DNA of 45,008 nt from Paenibacillus ginsengihumi DSM 21568 (lineage in GTDB: Bacteria; Bacillota; Bacilli; Paenibacillales; NBRC-103111): assembly GCF_000380965.1 (NCBI RefSeq), contig NZ_KB905589.1:1-45008 (forward strand), read 5' to 3'. The translations under genes and the position numbers were made by a program. Positions 7,552-14,774 of the stretch are shown here, piece by piece. The notes under the pieces are model-generated. The model did not search any database, was not told the DNA's origin, and saw only the letters and a program-made list of their open reading frames with translations. Numbering within the stretch: the stretch's first letter is position 1; the number at the start of each line of letters is the position of its first letter.

Positions 7552-8915
7552 AGCCGAGGGACAACAGATCGAAGGAAGCATGGGCCCCCCAGCCCCCCTG
7601 GGCACCTGCCTGGAGCTCGCTGATCCGGGCCGCCCTCCAGGGCGCCGCCGAGCTGCTAATGTTCCTGCCCCTGGCGCTGATTGCCGCGGCGTACGCCTTG
7701 CCGGATGGGGCGGCGTCCTGGGCGTGGATCGCTTCGCTGCCGATCCAATATGCCGTAGGCTACGCGGTATGGCGCTTTCTGCCGATCCGCCGCCGCGTCT
7801 CGCTCTATCTCCTGCTGCTGCTGATCGCGCTGGCGGGCGCTTATGCGGCGTTCGGGGCCGAGCGCTGGCTGCTTCTGCTGCTGACGGCGCCGCCTGGCTT
7901 CCTGATGGCCTTCCGGGGAGCGCAGGCCGTGTCCGAGCCATGGCATGCCGCCTTCCCGGCCAGCTTGTATGTGATCGGTCTGGCCGTCTATTTCCTCTCC
8001 TCCGTCGTGCTCCGGTTCATGGACAGCTTCGACCCGTATATGCCGGCGCTGTTCTGGGGCGGGTTCGCCTCTCTCCTGCTCGGTCTTGTGCGGATCAATC
8101 AGTCGAACGTCAGGCAGGAGACGCTGTCCGGCGGCCAAGAACCGAGCTTGCCGGCGGCGCTGTTATGGCAGAATCGCCTGCTTGTCGCCGCATTGTTTGC
8201 GGTCGTGCTGCTGGCGGCAGGCTTCGGCGCGATCCGCCGGGCCGCATTCTGGCTGCTCGCGCAGGCCGCCGGCTTCGCCCGCTGGCTGATCTCGCTGCTG
8301 CCGGAATCGTCCGGCGAAGGCGCCAGCCCGCCGCCGGCCCCTCCCGGCGCTCCCGAGCTCGGACCGGTCGCCGAGCCTGCTGCCTGGTGGCTGCTGCTGG
8401 AGAAGATCGCTGTCGTCGCCGCAATCGTCATTGCGGCAGCGGCAGCCTGCGCGCTCGCTTATTGGCTGGCTCGCAGGCTGTATCGATGGGCCCGCCAGGC
8501 CTACGATTGGCTGAGAGCGGCGCTGCAGTGGGGCGAACGGCTGGAGGCGAACGAGGGCTACGAGGATGACGTGGAGCGGCTTGTCAGCTGGCAGGAGCTG
8601 AACGGGCACTGGGCCTCCCGGCTGAAGCAGTGGCTTACGCCCGACAGGAAGGCAAGATGGAGCGATTTGACCGACAATCGCGAGCGCATCCGCTTTTTGT
8701 ACCGTGCCATGCTGGAGGAGAGCGTGCGCCGGGGCTACGTGTTCAAGGCGCATCTGACGCCGCGGGAGACGGAGCGGGACTTGCAGCGCTGGCAGGCGGA
8801 GCGGCCGCGCCGGATGGAGCCGCTGATCGGTCTGTATGAGCGGGTGCGTTACGGAAGGCGCGATGCGAGCGACGAGGAAGTGCGCGCAGCGAAGGAAATG
8901 CTGGAAGGGAAGTGA
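7548..8915 (+). CDS. Membrane protein with C-terminal DUF4129-like domain
   Basis: 455 residues. Six or so hydrophobic segments fill the first 220 residues (for example SLYLLLLLIALAGAYAAFGA), then a Pro/Glu-rich outside linker (EGASPPPAPPGAPELG), another membrane helix (IAVVAAIVIAAAAACALAYW) and a cytoplasmic tail. The tail RIRFLYRAMLEESVRRGY followed by TPRETERDLQRW matches DUF4129, the domain that ends many transglutaminase-like membrane proteins in moxR operons. No transglutaminase domain with its Cys-His-Asp triad is visible here, so this operon has the scaffold without that enzyme. ATGA overlap with the DUF58 gene implies coupled translation. Confidence 0.8.
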   Translation: MKPRDNRSKEAWAPQPPWAPAWSSLIRAALQGAAELLMFLPLALIAAAYALPDGAASWAWIASLPIQYAVGYAVWRFLPIRRRVSLYLLLLLIALAGAYAAFGAERWLLLLLTAPPGFLMAFRGAQAVSEPWHAAFPASLYVIGLAVYFLSSVVLRFMDSFDPYMPALFWGGFASLLLGLVRINQSNVRQETLSGGQEPSLPAALLWQNRLLVAALFAVVLLAAGFGAIRRAAFWLLAQAAGFARWLISLLPESSGEGASPPPAPPGAPELGPVAEPAAWWLLLEKIAVVAAIVIAAAAACALAYWLARRLYRWARQAYDWLRAALQWGERLEANEGYEDDVERLVSWQELNGHWASRLKQWLTPDRKARWSDLTDNRERIRFLYRAMLEESVRRGYVFKAHLTPRETERDLQRWQAERPRRMEPLIGLYERVRYGRRDASDEEVRAAKEMLEGK

Positions 8916-8965
8916 TATAATTAGGGAAGCGGCTAATAATTTGAAAGTAAAAGGAGGGAAAGCCT

Positions 8966-9667
8966 ATGATTCAGCATGATCCGGCGTCATCCCGCTATGC
9001 GTTCGACCGGGGCTGGCTGCGGGGCCACTACAGCTTCTCGTTTGCCGATTACGAGGATGAGAACAAGATGGGCTTCGGTCCTTTAAGGGTATTCAACGAC
9101 GATTGGATCGCCCCGGGACGCGGCTTCGGCGCGCATCCGCACAGTGACATGGAGATCGTCTCGATCGTCCTGCAAGGCCAGCTGCGGCATGAGGATAATC
9201 TCGGCAACGTAGCTGTCACGACGTTCGGCGAGGTGCAGCGCATGTCGGCCGGAAGCGGCATTATTCATACCGAGCATAACGCATCGCAGACCGAGGAGCT
9301 GAACCTGCTGCAAATGTGGTTCATGCCTGCAGTCCGCGGGCTTGTGCCGTCCTATGAGGCGACGCGCTTCGATCCGGAGCGGATGAGAGGCCGGCTGCTG
9401 CCCGTCGCTTCGTCCGTACCGGAGGCCGGCGTGGCCAAGCTGCATCAGGATATGACCATTTACTTGACCCGCCTGGACGGAGGAGCGGAGCTGGAATTCC
9501 GGCAAGAACCGGGACGCAGGGTGTTCCTCTTCGTCATCGACGGTTCCCTGAAGGTGAACGAAAGCGTGCAACTGCAGAGGAGAGACGCGGCGCGGATCGT
9601 CTCCGAGCCCAGACTCACCCTGCAGGGCGGCGGCTCCGCCTTCGCTGTATTGATCGATTTGCCATAA
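8966..9667 (+). CDS. Pirin family protein
   Basis: 233 residues, standard length. The N-terminal cupin has GFGPLRVFNDDWIAPGRGFG and the metal ligands in AHPHSDMEIVSIVLQG, then RMSAGSGIIHTEHN. The C-terminal cupin is shorter and lacks obvious metal ligands, as in other pirins such as YhhW. Pirins bind one metal and some show quercetin dioxygenase activity; the cellular role in bacteria is unsettled. Start ATG follows AAAGGAGGG. An extended -10 (TGATATAAT, ending at 8921) overlaps the stop of the preceding gene and may give it its own promoter. Confidence 0.92.
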   Translation: MIQHDPASSRYAFDRGWLRGHYSFSFADYEDENKMGFGPLRVFNDDWIAPGRGFGAHPHSDMEIVSIVLQGQLRHEDNLGNVAVTTFGEVQRMSAGSGIIHTEHNASQTEELNLLQMWFMPAVRGLVPSYEATRFDPERMRGRLLPVASSVPEAGVAKLHQDMTIYLTRLDGGAELEFRQEPGRRVFLFVIDGSLKVNESVQLQRRDAARIVSEPRLTLQGGGSAFAVLIDLP

Positions 9668-9768
9668 CGGGCATCCGTGAAGTTCGGCCATGCTCAAGAA
9701 TACCGCACTCGCTGGCAAACGATCGCAGAAATGTGCCGTTACAGAGGCCAGGCAAGGAGGGAAAATCG

Positions 9769-10101
9769 TTGGCTGCAAGCAAAAGGCTGCTTATCAAGCA
9801 TGCCGTCACCGGAAAAATGCTGCTGGATTCGGACGCCGCTCCCGTGTCTTATGCGCTGAAGGAAGAACAGCCGGGCTGGACATTCGAGATATCCTTGCCG
9901 GACCCCGCGGCGGCGGAGCCGATCGTTCGCCTGCGTCACGAGCTGAACGTGTTCCGGTTCGAGACGCTGGAGGACGGCACCATCCGGAAAAACTGGTACT
10001 ACGTCAAGGACGGCGTCGTTCGCTGGGATGAGGCTGCGCGCAAGCTCGTCATCTATGCGGATTCGCATATTACGTATCTGCCGACGGATTATTACGCCTA
10101 G
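9769..10101 (+). CDS. Hypothetical protein, 110 residues
   Basis: Start TTG 9769 is chosen because AAGGAGGG at 9754-9761 lies seven bases upstream; an in-frame ATG at 9733 would place this site inside the gene. The product is soluble, mixed alpha/beta, with LLIKHAVTGKMLLDSDAAPV, RHELNVFRFETLEDGTIRKN and ADSHITYLPTDYY. No family was recognised. It follows the pirin gene by about 100 bases on the same strand and is closed by the terminator at 10277. Confidence 0.65.
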   Translation: MAASKRLLIKHAVTGKMLLDSDAAPVSYALKEEQPGWTFEISLPDPAAAEPIVRLRHELNVFRFETLEDGTIRKNWYYVKDGVVRWDEAARKLVIYADSHITYLPTDYYA

Positions 10102-10276
10102 ACCGAATTGTTTCTTCGCCTCCGGCCATACTGGGGAATGAGGGTACGGTTGAATAATCAGAAGGCGAGGAAGACCCTTTTTTAGGGACAACACCATTTT
10201 GTGAAAACCTGTCGTTGAACCGGATGGCGGCGGGTTTTGTATTCATCTCGCGGGACCTATCAAAATAATTCCTGCC

Positions 10277-10307
10277 AGCTTCCTAATTTATTTTGGAAGC
10301 TTTTTTT
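10277..10307 (+). terminator. Intrinsic terminator
   Basis: Stem AGCTTCC (10277-10283) with GGAAGCT (10295-10301), AT-rich 11-base loop, then T7. It ends the pirin-side unit. Confidence 0.8.
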
Positions 10308-10385
10308 CCGCCCTCTAAAAGGAACGCCGCGACAAAGACTGCTAATAGACCTAATGTAACGACGGCTGAATTTTCATACCATTTT

Positions 10386-10480
10386 AAGAAAAACGTCTAT
10401 CGACGTCTATTCAAGGATGGGCGACCGCGGTTCAGCGGTTGTTTTTTTTCTGGTACAGAAAGTCGCACTTTGCTTTCATC
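10386..10480 (-). repeat. R2 dispersed repeat, copy 1 (inverted)
   Basis: Reading the minus strand it gives GTGCGACTTTCTGTACC, then a GCGGT hairpin, CATCCTTGAATAGACG and TCGATAGACGTTTTTCTT. It matches 17788-17872 and 32124-32178. The two small hairpins followed by a T-run suggest it could act as a weak terminator. Confidence 0.75.
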
Positions 10481-10557
10481 CTTTAGCGAGGTTAGACTTT
10501 CTGTAACGGTAAAAAAAGCTTTGTTGTCCAAGGGGAATTGTCGTCAATAACCGTTTT

Positions 10558-10586
10558 TTGGATTTCCGGCCCGTTCGTGGTACTAT
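10558..10586 (+). promoter_or_regulatory. Sigma-A promoter of the VTT protein gene
   Basis: -35 TTGGAT (10558-10563), 17-base spacer, -10 TACTAT (10581-10586), followed by AAATAATTA. It lies 40 bases before the start codon. Confidence 0.6.
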
Positions 10587-10626
10587 AAATAATTATCGAC
10601 ATATTTCCAAGGGTGAATCGAGTGGC

Positions 10627-11217
10627 ATGAGTTGGATAAATCAGATCAGCAATCTTTCCTGGGAAGACATTGAAGCGATATTGAACCGTTACGAGGCGCT
10701 CGGGCCGATTCCCGGCATTGCTGCGCCGTTGATCGAGGCATTCATCCCCGTGCTTCCGCTCATTGCCATTCTCATTGCCAATGTGAACGCCTACGGCCTG
10801 TGGGAGGGCATTCTGCTCTCCTGGTGCGGCGTCGTGGCTGGGGCTATCAGCGTCTTTCTGCTCGCCAGAAACTTCGGAGGGCGGTTCCGCGGCTACATCG
10901 ACCGCAAATTTCCGCAATCGCGCAAATTCATCGGGTGGGTGGAGAAGAAAGGCTTTACGCCGATCTTCGTGCTGTCCTGCTTCCCGTTTACGCCGTCCGT
11001 TCTCGTCAACGTCGTCTCAGGCATCTCCAAAATCCCGTTTCACACCTTCGCCACGGCGACGATGCTCGGCAAGGGCGTGATGATCATTCTCGTGTCCGTG
11101 GCCGGGCACGATCTCGGCAGCATGCTTCGCCAGCCGTGGAAGCTGGCGCTGGTCGCCCTCGTATTCGTCCTGCTCTGGCTGTCGGGCCGCAAGCTGGAAT
11201 CCCGCTATATGAAATAA
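10627..11217 (+). CDS. TVP38/TMEM64 (VTT/DedA-like) membrane protein
   Basis: 196 residues from ATG 10627, ten bases after AAGGGTGA. The VTT domain is visible: re-entrant segment APLIEAFIPVLPLIAILIAN, the glycine-rich GVVAGAISVFLLARNFGGRF, the conserved ILSCFPFTPSVLVN-type stretch (LSCFPFTPSVLVNVVSG), and C-terminal helices ending RKLESRYMK. Members of this superfamily include lipid scramblases and the undecaprenyl-phosphate flippases (DedA/UptA), so a role in envelope lipid movement is likely but unproven. It has its own promoter and is followed by a terminator. Confidence 0.88.
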   Translation: MSWINQISNLSWEDIEAILNRYEALGPIPGIAAPLIEAFIPVLPLIAILIANVNAYGLWEGILLSWCGVVAGAISVFLLARNFGGRFRGYIDRKFPQSRKFIGWVEKKGFTPIFVLSCFPFTPSVLVNVVSGISKIPFHTFATATMLGKGVMIILVSVAGHDLGSMLRQPWKLALVALVFVLLWLSGRKLESRYMK

Positions 11218-11224
11218 AGCCGTA

Positions 11225-11255
11225 AGCGCCTGTCCTTCTCAGAACGGCGCTTTTT
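11225..11255 (+). terminator. Intrinsic terminator
   Basis: AGCGCC (11225-11230) pairs with GGCGCT (11246-11251), then T5. It closes the VTT gene. Confidence 0.7.
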
Positions 11256-11360
11256 AGCATTCGATCGTACAGTCGTCTCGCGGACAACATGATGGAGGAT
11301 AAGAGAGTCATTTTTGGGTGAAAATGGAACACTCCGGTTCCTGTTTGTTCGCAGATTTAC

Positions 11361-11403
11361 GGATAGACGCCTATGACGAGCGATTCCTATCGTCATCGGT
11401 CGG
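11361..11403 (+). repeat. R1 repeat, hairpin A only, at a deletion junction
   Basis: Reads ATAGACGCCTATGACGAG through CATCGGTCG and stops exactly where a fragment of an ABC ATPase begins. Hairpin B and the spacer are missing. Confidence 0.75.
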
Positions 11404-11538
11404 GATTTGTGCGACGAGCTCGTCGTGCTGAACAACGGCGTGCTGTCCTCCGTGCCTTCCGAGCTTCTGCATAGCCCGGAGTTTGAACAGAGCGTGATCG
11501 AGCTGCTGAAGGGTGAGAACCTTGCTGAAAACTCTTAA
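11404..11538 (+). pseudogene. C-terminal remnant of an ABC transporter ATP-binding protein
   Basis: The frame from GAT 11404 to TAA 11536-11538 reads DLCDELVVLNNG, VLSSVPSELLHS and FEQSVIELLKG. This is how the last 45 residues of many ABC ATPases read, after the H-loop (the usual form being a Leu-Cys-Asp following the switch histidine). Walker A, signature and Walker B are absent, and the frame meets a stop (TGA) inside the R1 repeat just upstream. The rest of the gene has been lost, with the break at the R1 hairpin. The following permease overlaps it by 17 bases as in an intact ATPase-permease operon. Confidence 0.75.
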
Positions 11539-12692
11539 GACGTTGCTTGCGATCCGCACTGCCGCTGCCGTGAACTTGTTCGTATATTACATCCGCAAGC
11601 TGCCGCTAATGGGAAGGCTGATCACCGACCGTTTCTATGCCAGGCTGAAGCTGAAAAAGACGCTCTCCGCGATCATGCTGGTCATCATCCTGCTGTGGGG
11701 ATTTGTCTCCAAGCTGCTGTACGTCGGCCTTATGGCCTATTGGCCCGCCACCGCGCTAGGCGGCGAGCGGCTGCTGCTTGGCCTTCCGTCGGCACTTGCC
11801 GTGCTCGTGGTGGGGCTCATTGCGGTAGCAGGGCTCGCCCGCTACTCCGGCTACCGGAACATCGTGGACGCGGCGGCCAAGAGGGACGACCCGCTGATGG
11901 ATATCGGGCGCATGATTGCGGAAGCGCAGGCTGCCGATGTGCGAACCCGCGAAGACGACTACATCTCGCCTGCGGCGGACGGCGGCAAGCTCTCGCCGCA
12001 AGGAGGGCTACGCTTATCTGAATGCGTTGTTCTTCGCCAGGCACCGGAGACTGATTAATCAGCCGGTTTACAAAAGAATGACGCTGATCGGAGGCTTGAC
12101 CGCCGCCGGCGCGGCGTTTGTTCTGTTCTTCCCGCAGTGGGCAGGCGGCCTGCACGGGGAAGCTCTCTTTCCGTACATGCCGATCGCGCTGTATTTCCTG
12201 TCCACCGGAGAACGCGCATGCAGGGCGATGTTTTACAACTGCGACCTCAGTCTGCTGCGTTACAGCTTCTACCGGAACGCTGCCGGCCGGCATTTCCGGA
12301 TTCGGCTGCTGCGGATCGCCGCCCTCAACCTGGCGGTCGCCGCCGCATTCGGAATCGGAAGCGCGATAGTTATTGCGGCCGCGGGGAGAACGGTCTGGAG
12401 CGCGGAGCTGCTTCTGCCGTGGATTTACGCGCTGGCGCTGTCCGTCTTTTTTTCAGTCCATCATCTGTTCATGTACTATATTTTCCAGCCATATTCCACC
12501 GAGCTTAACTCGAAAAATCCGCTCTACCACGCGACGAACACGCTCGTATCGCTGGTTTGCGGCATCAGCATCGCTGTCCGGGCCGCTGCTCCCGCCTACA
12601 CCGCGGCCGCACTGCTCCTGGCGCTTGCGTACCTGGGGATCGCGCTCGTTCTCGTTCCCAAGCTCGGCCGCTACACCTTCCGCGTAAAATAA
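11522..12692 (+). pseudogene. ABC exporter permease, frameshifted
   Basis: Start TTG 11522, eight bases after AAGGG. The first frame codes 160-odd residues with membrane helices (KTLSAIMLVIILLWGFVSKL, PSALAVLVVGLIAVAGL) and then runs into unrelated sequence, stopping at 12058. From about 11995 the next frame continues the protein with KEGYAYLNALFFARHRRLIN and further helices to 12692 (for example AALNLAVAAAFGIGSAIVIA, WIYALALSVFFSVHHLFMYY). One base has been gained, or two lost, near 11988-12003 in a G/C-rich run. Joined, the protein would have about 390 residues. With the ATPase reduced to a remnant, the locus is probably dead. Confidence 0.75.
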
Positions 12693-12922
12693 CCGGGCAA
12701 GGACGGGGCGGCGGGAGGGAGAGGAAGGGAACGCGCCATAGCGAGGGGGTTCGACCGGCGAAGCGAGCAGCGCCCTACCCGTTCAAAACGGTCCTCCGCT
12801 GCGAATTTTATAGCGAAAGCGCGTATTGCACACACCTGGTATTACCGGGGATGACGAAGTGTTTCTCGGCAATGCCGGGAATGGCTCGGAACCTCGGGAC
12901 CATGAAAAGGAGGACCTGTCAT
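12693..12922. other. Leader region of the actin-like gene
   Basis: No gene seen. Open frames enter it from the left without ribosome binding sites. No convincing iterons for a ParC-like centromere were found; short CCGGGRATG-like words at about 12847 and 12877 are too few. Confidence 0.4.
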
Positions 12923-14119
12923 ATGCCGTATCATTTTTTCGTAGGCAACGATAACGGGAACAGCGAGCACGATATCGTCATTGATGGCCGGCTGATTCGC
13001 CAGCCCAACGTTTTTTGCGCGGTGGACAAGCTTCCCTGGAGCGACGAGCAGGCGCCGGAAAGCTTCATCCGCCATTTGCAGGACCAGCTGATCGTGACGA
13101 TCGATTCGCCCTCGGCCCGGCCCGGCATGTACTACATAGGCCAGTTTGCGCTGGAGAGCGGTGAGCTGCTCGATACGATGCAGATCGGCATCGACCAAAA
13201 AAGCGACATGGATCTCCCGATCGTCAATACCATCGCCCACATTGCTGCGGTAGCGGTGCAGAAGGCCTACGAGGAGGATAAGGCGATTCCCGAGCAGATC
13301 GAGGTGCTGGCGGATATGGCGACGGCGCTGCCGGTGACGCAGCACAGCGACGAGACGGCGGCCAAATTCGAGCGGCGCTTCATGGACGGAACGCATCGCG
13401 TGACCGTGCATCTGGGCAAGCAGCGGGTCGCTGTCAGCATCGTGTTCGATTACACGAAGGTCGTTCCCGAAGCGACGCCGGTTACGTTCGCGCTTCAGAA
13501 GAATGCAGACGGAGAATGGCGGACCGGGGAGATGTACAAGGAGTTCGCCGCGGTGTACGGCCTGGACCCGAACTTGAGCGGCAGCTATTTCAAGGATAAG
13601 CGCATCCTCCACGTCGATATCGGCGACGGATCGACGGAATATCCGATTACGGAGGGCAACAAGTTTTTGCGGCAATTCGTGCACGGCAGCCATCATGGCG
13701 CGGGCTATGCCATCGAGGAGGCGCTGGACGAGTTCAACCGGCTCATTCATCTGCCGGACAGCCCGCGGCAGTTTTTCAGCGACGTGCTGAAAAATCCGAA
13801 GCACAAATATTACGCCAGGGCGATGAAGACGCTCAGCCGGCCGCTGGAAGGACAGGCGAAGCAGATCGTCCAAAATATCCGCAAGCAGCTGACCAAAGCG
13901 CGCAACGCCATCGACATTATTTGCGTATATGGCGGAGGCAGCATCCTGATGCGTCCGAACCTGTATCCGCTGCTGAAGGCGCTCTGCGACGAGCGGGAGA
14001 TCAAGCTGTTCTACGTGCCGGCTCCGTACGCGATTACGATGAACGCGGAGGGCTTGGACGCCTTCGTGCGGGGCAAAATTTACGATGCCTTGAAAAATAA
14101 AGCGAAGCAGGCGGTGTAG
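12923..14119 (+). CDS. ParM/AlfA-like actin-family ATPase
   Basis: 398 residues from ATG 12923 (MPYHFFVGNDNGNSEHDI), nine bases after AGGAGG; the longer open frame upstream has no ribosome binding site. Actin-fold motifs: phosphate-1 VGNDNGNSEHD at the N-terminus, phosphate-2 LHVDIGDGSTEYPI near residue 230, and the adenosine motif IICVYGGGSILM near residue 335. Such proteins polymerise into filaments with ATP and, with a DNA-binding partner, push plasmids or other DNA apart. The next gene on the same strand looks like that partner. Surroundings look chromosomal, so its cargo is unclear. Confidence 0.85.
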   Translation: MPYHFFVGNDNGNSEHDIVIDGRLIRQPNVFCAVDKLPWSDEQAPESFIRHLQDQLIVTIDSPSARPGMYYIGQFALESGELLDTMQIGIDQKSDMDLPIVNTIAHIAAVAVQKAYEEDKAIPEQIEVLADMATALPVTQHSDETAAKFERRFMDGTHRVTVHLGKQRVAVSIVFDYTKVVPEATPVTFALQKNADGEWRTGEMYKEFAAVYGLDPNLSGSYFKDKRILHVDIGDGSTEYPITEGNKFLRQFVHGSHHGAGYAIEEALDEFNRLIHLPDSPRQFFSDVLKNPKHKYYARAMKTLSRPLEGQAKQIVQNIRKQLTKARNAIDIICVYGGGSILMRPNLYPLLKALCDEREIKLFYVPAPYAITMNAEGLDAFVRGKIYDALKNKAKQAV

Positions 14120-14159
14120 CGTCGCGGGCCCGGCCGAAAGATAAGGGGGGAGCGAGGCT

Positions 14160-14498
14160 GTGAAAAAAGAGAAGCTGCCGGGGACCAACATCAGCTTGAA
14201 GACGAAGAAGAACGAGTCGCCGGCGGTGATGGAATGGCTGAACTGTCAAACCAACCTGATGGATTCCATCCGTTATTTGATCGAAAACGAGATTCGCGCG
14301 AACGGAGTCCGGAATCTGCAGCTGCATATTCCGGCGGAAAGGCCGCCCATCCGCCTTCCCTCCGAACTTGCGGCGGAGAGCGCGGAGCGGTTCGCGGCGG
14401 CAGCTGCGGAGGGCGGAGGCGCCGCCGCTGCAAGGCGGCACCCGGCGCCCGGGCCGGAGGATGATATCGACGAGGACGATATCGCATCGTGGGTTTAG
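14160..14498 (+). CDS. Putative ribbon-helix-helix adaptor (ParR-like) of the actin
   Basis: 112 residues from GTG 14160, seven bases after AAGGGGGGAG. Residues 9-50 have the ribbon-helix-helix pattern: a short strand NISLKTKK, then PAVMEWLNCQTNLMDSIRYL and IENEI, resembling the N-termini of ParR-type and CopG-type proteins. The rest is low-complexity (Ala/Glu/Pro-rich) with an acidic tail DDIDEDDIASWV. In ParMRC systems the C-terminal tail of ParR contacts the filament tip; the acidic tail could play that part. The gene lies 40 bases after the actin gene, an order matching parM-parR. The adaptor role is an inference from order and fold. Confidence 0.6.
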   Translation: MKKEKLPGTNISLKTKKNESPAVMEWLNCQTNLMDSIRYLIENEIRANGVRNLQLHIPAERPPIRLPSELAAESAERFAAAAAEGGGAAAARRHPAPGPEDDIDEDDIASWV

Positions 14499-14582
14499 CA
14501 GGGAGGCTGCCGCAACCGATTGAAACGGACTTCGCTTCGTTCGCGTATTGAAGGGCAAGAACCTTTCTTAGGAGGGAACGCC

Positions 14583-14774
14583 ATGCTGAAAAAACTGCTG
14601 CGCAAGCTGCTGCATTCGAAGACGAACAAGTACGGAGGCGGCTACTACCGCCCGTATCATTCCAGCGACGATTACCGCAAGCGGCACTACGGTTCTTCCC
14701 ATCCGCATCACAATCAATACGGCCACGGCCATTATCGGAGAAAGCGCAAGTCCAGCTTCTTCTCCAGCAGCTAG
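14583..14774 (+). CDS. Small basic His/Tyr/Ser-rich protein
   Basis: 63 residues, start ATG 14583 after AGGAGG. The N-terminus MLKKLLRKLLHSKTNKYGG is an amphipathic basic helix; the middle is rich in Tyr, His, Ser and Gly (YYRPYHSSDDYRKRHYGSSH, then HHNQYGHGHYRRKRK) and it ends SSFFSSS. No family was recognised. The composition suggests a disordered, membrane- or nucleic-acid-associated peptide, possibly metal-binding through His. Its TAG stop shares the palindrome CTAG (14771-14774) with the stop of the convergent kinase gene, so the two genes overlap by four bases and no terminator separates them. Confidence 0.65.
   Translation: MLKKLLRKLLHSKTNKYGGGYYRPYHSSDDYRKRHYGSSHPHHNQYGHGHYRRKRKSSFFSSS

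Noticed and set aside
6520..7941. A 473-codon minus-strand frame opposite the DUF58 gene
   Set aside because: No ribosome binding site or family match, and the plus-strand DUF58 motif is unambiguous.
12842..12905. ParC-type centromere iterons before the actin gene
   Set aside because: Only two or three loose CCGGGRATG words are present, with uneven spacing.
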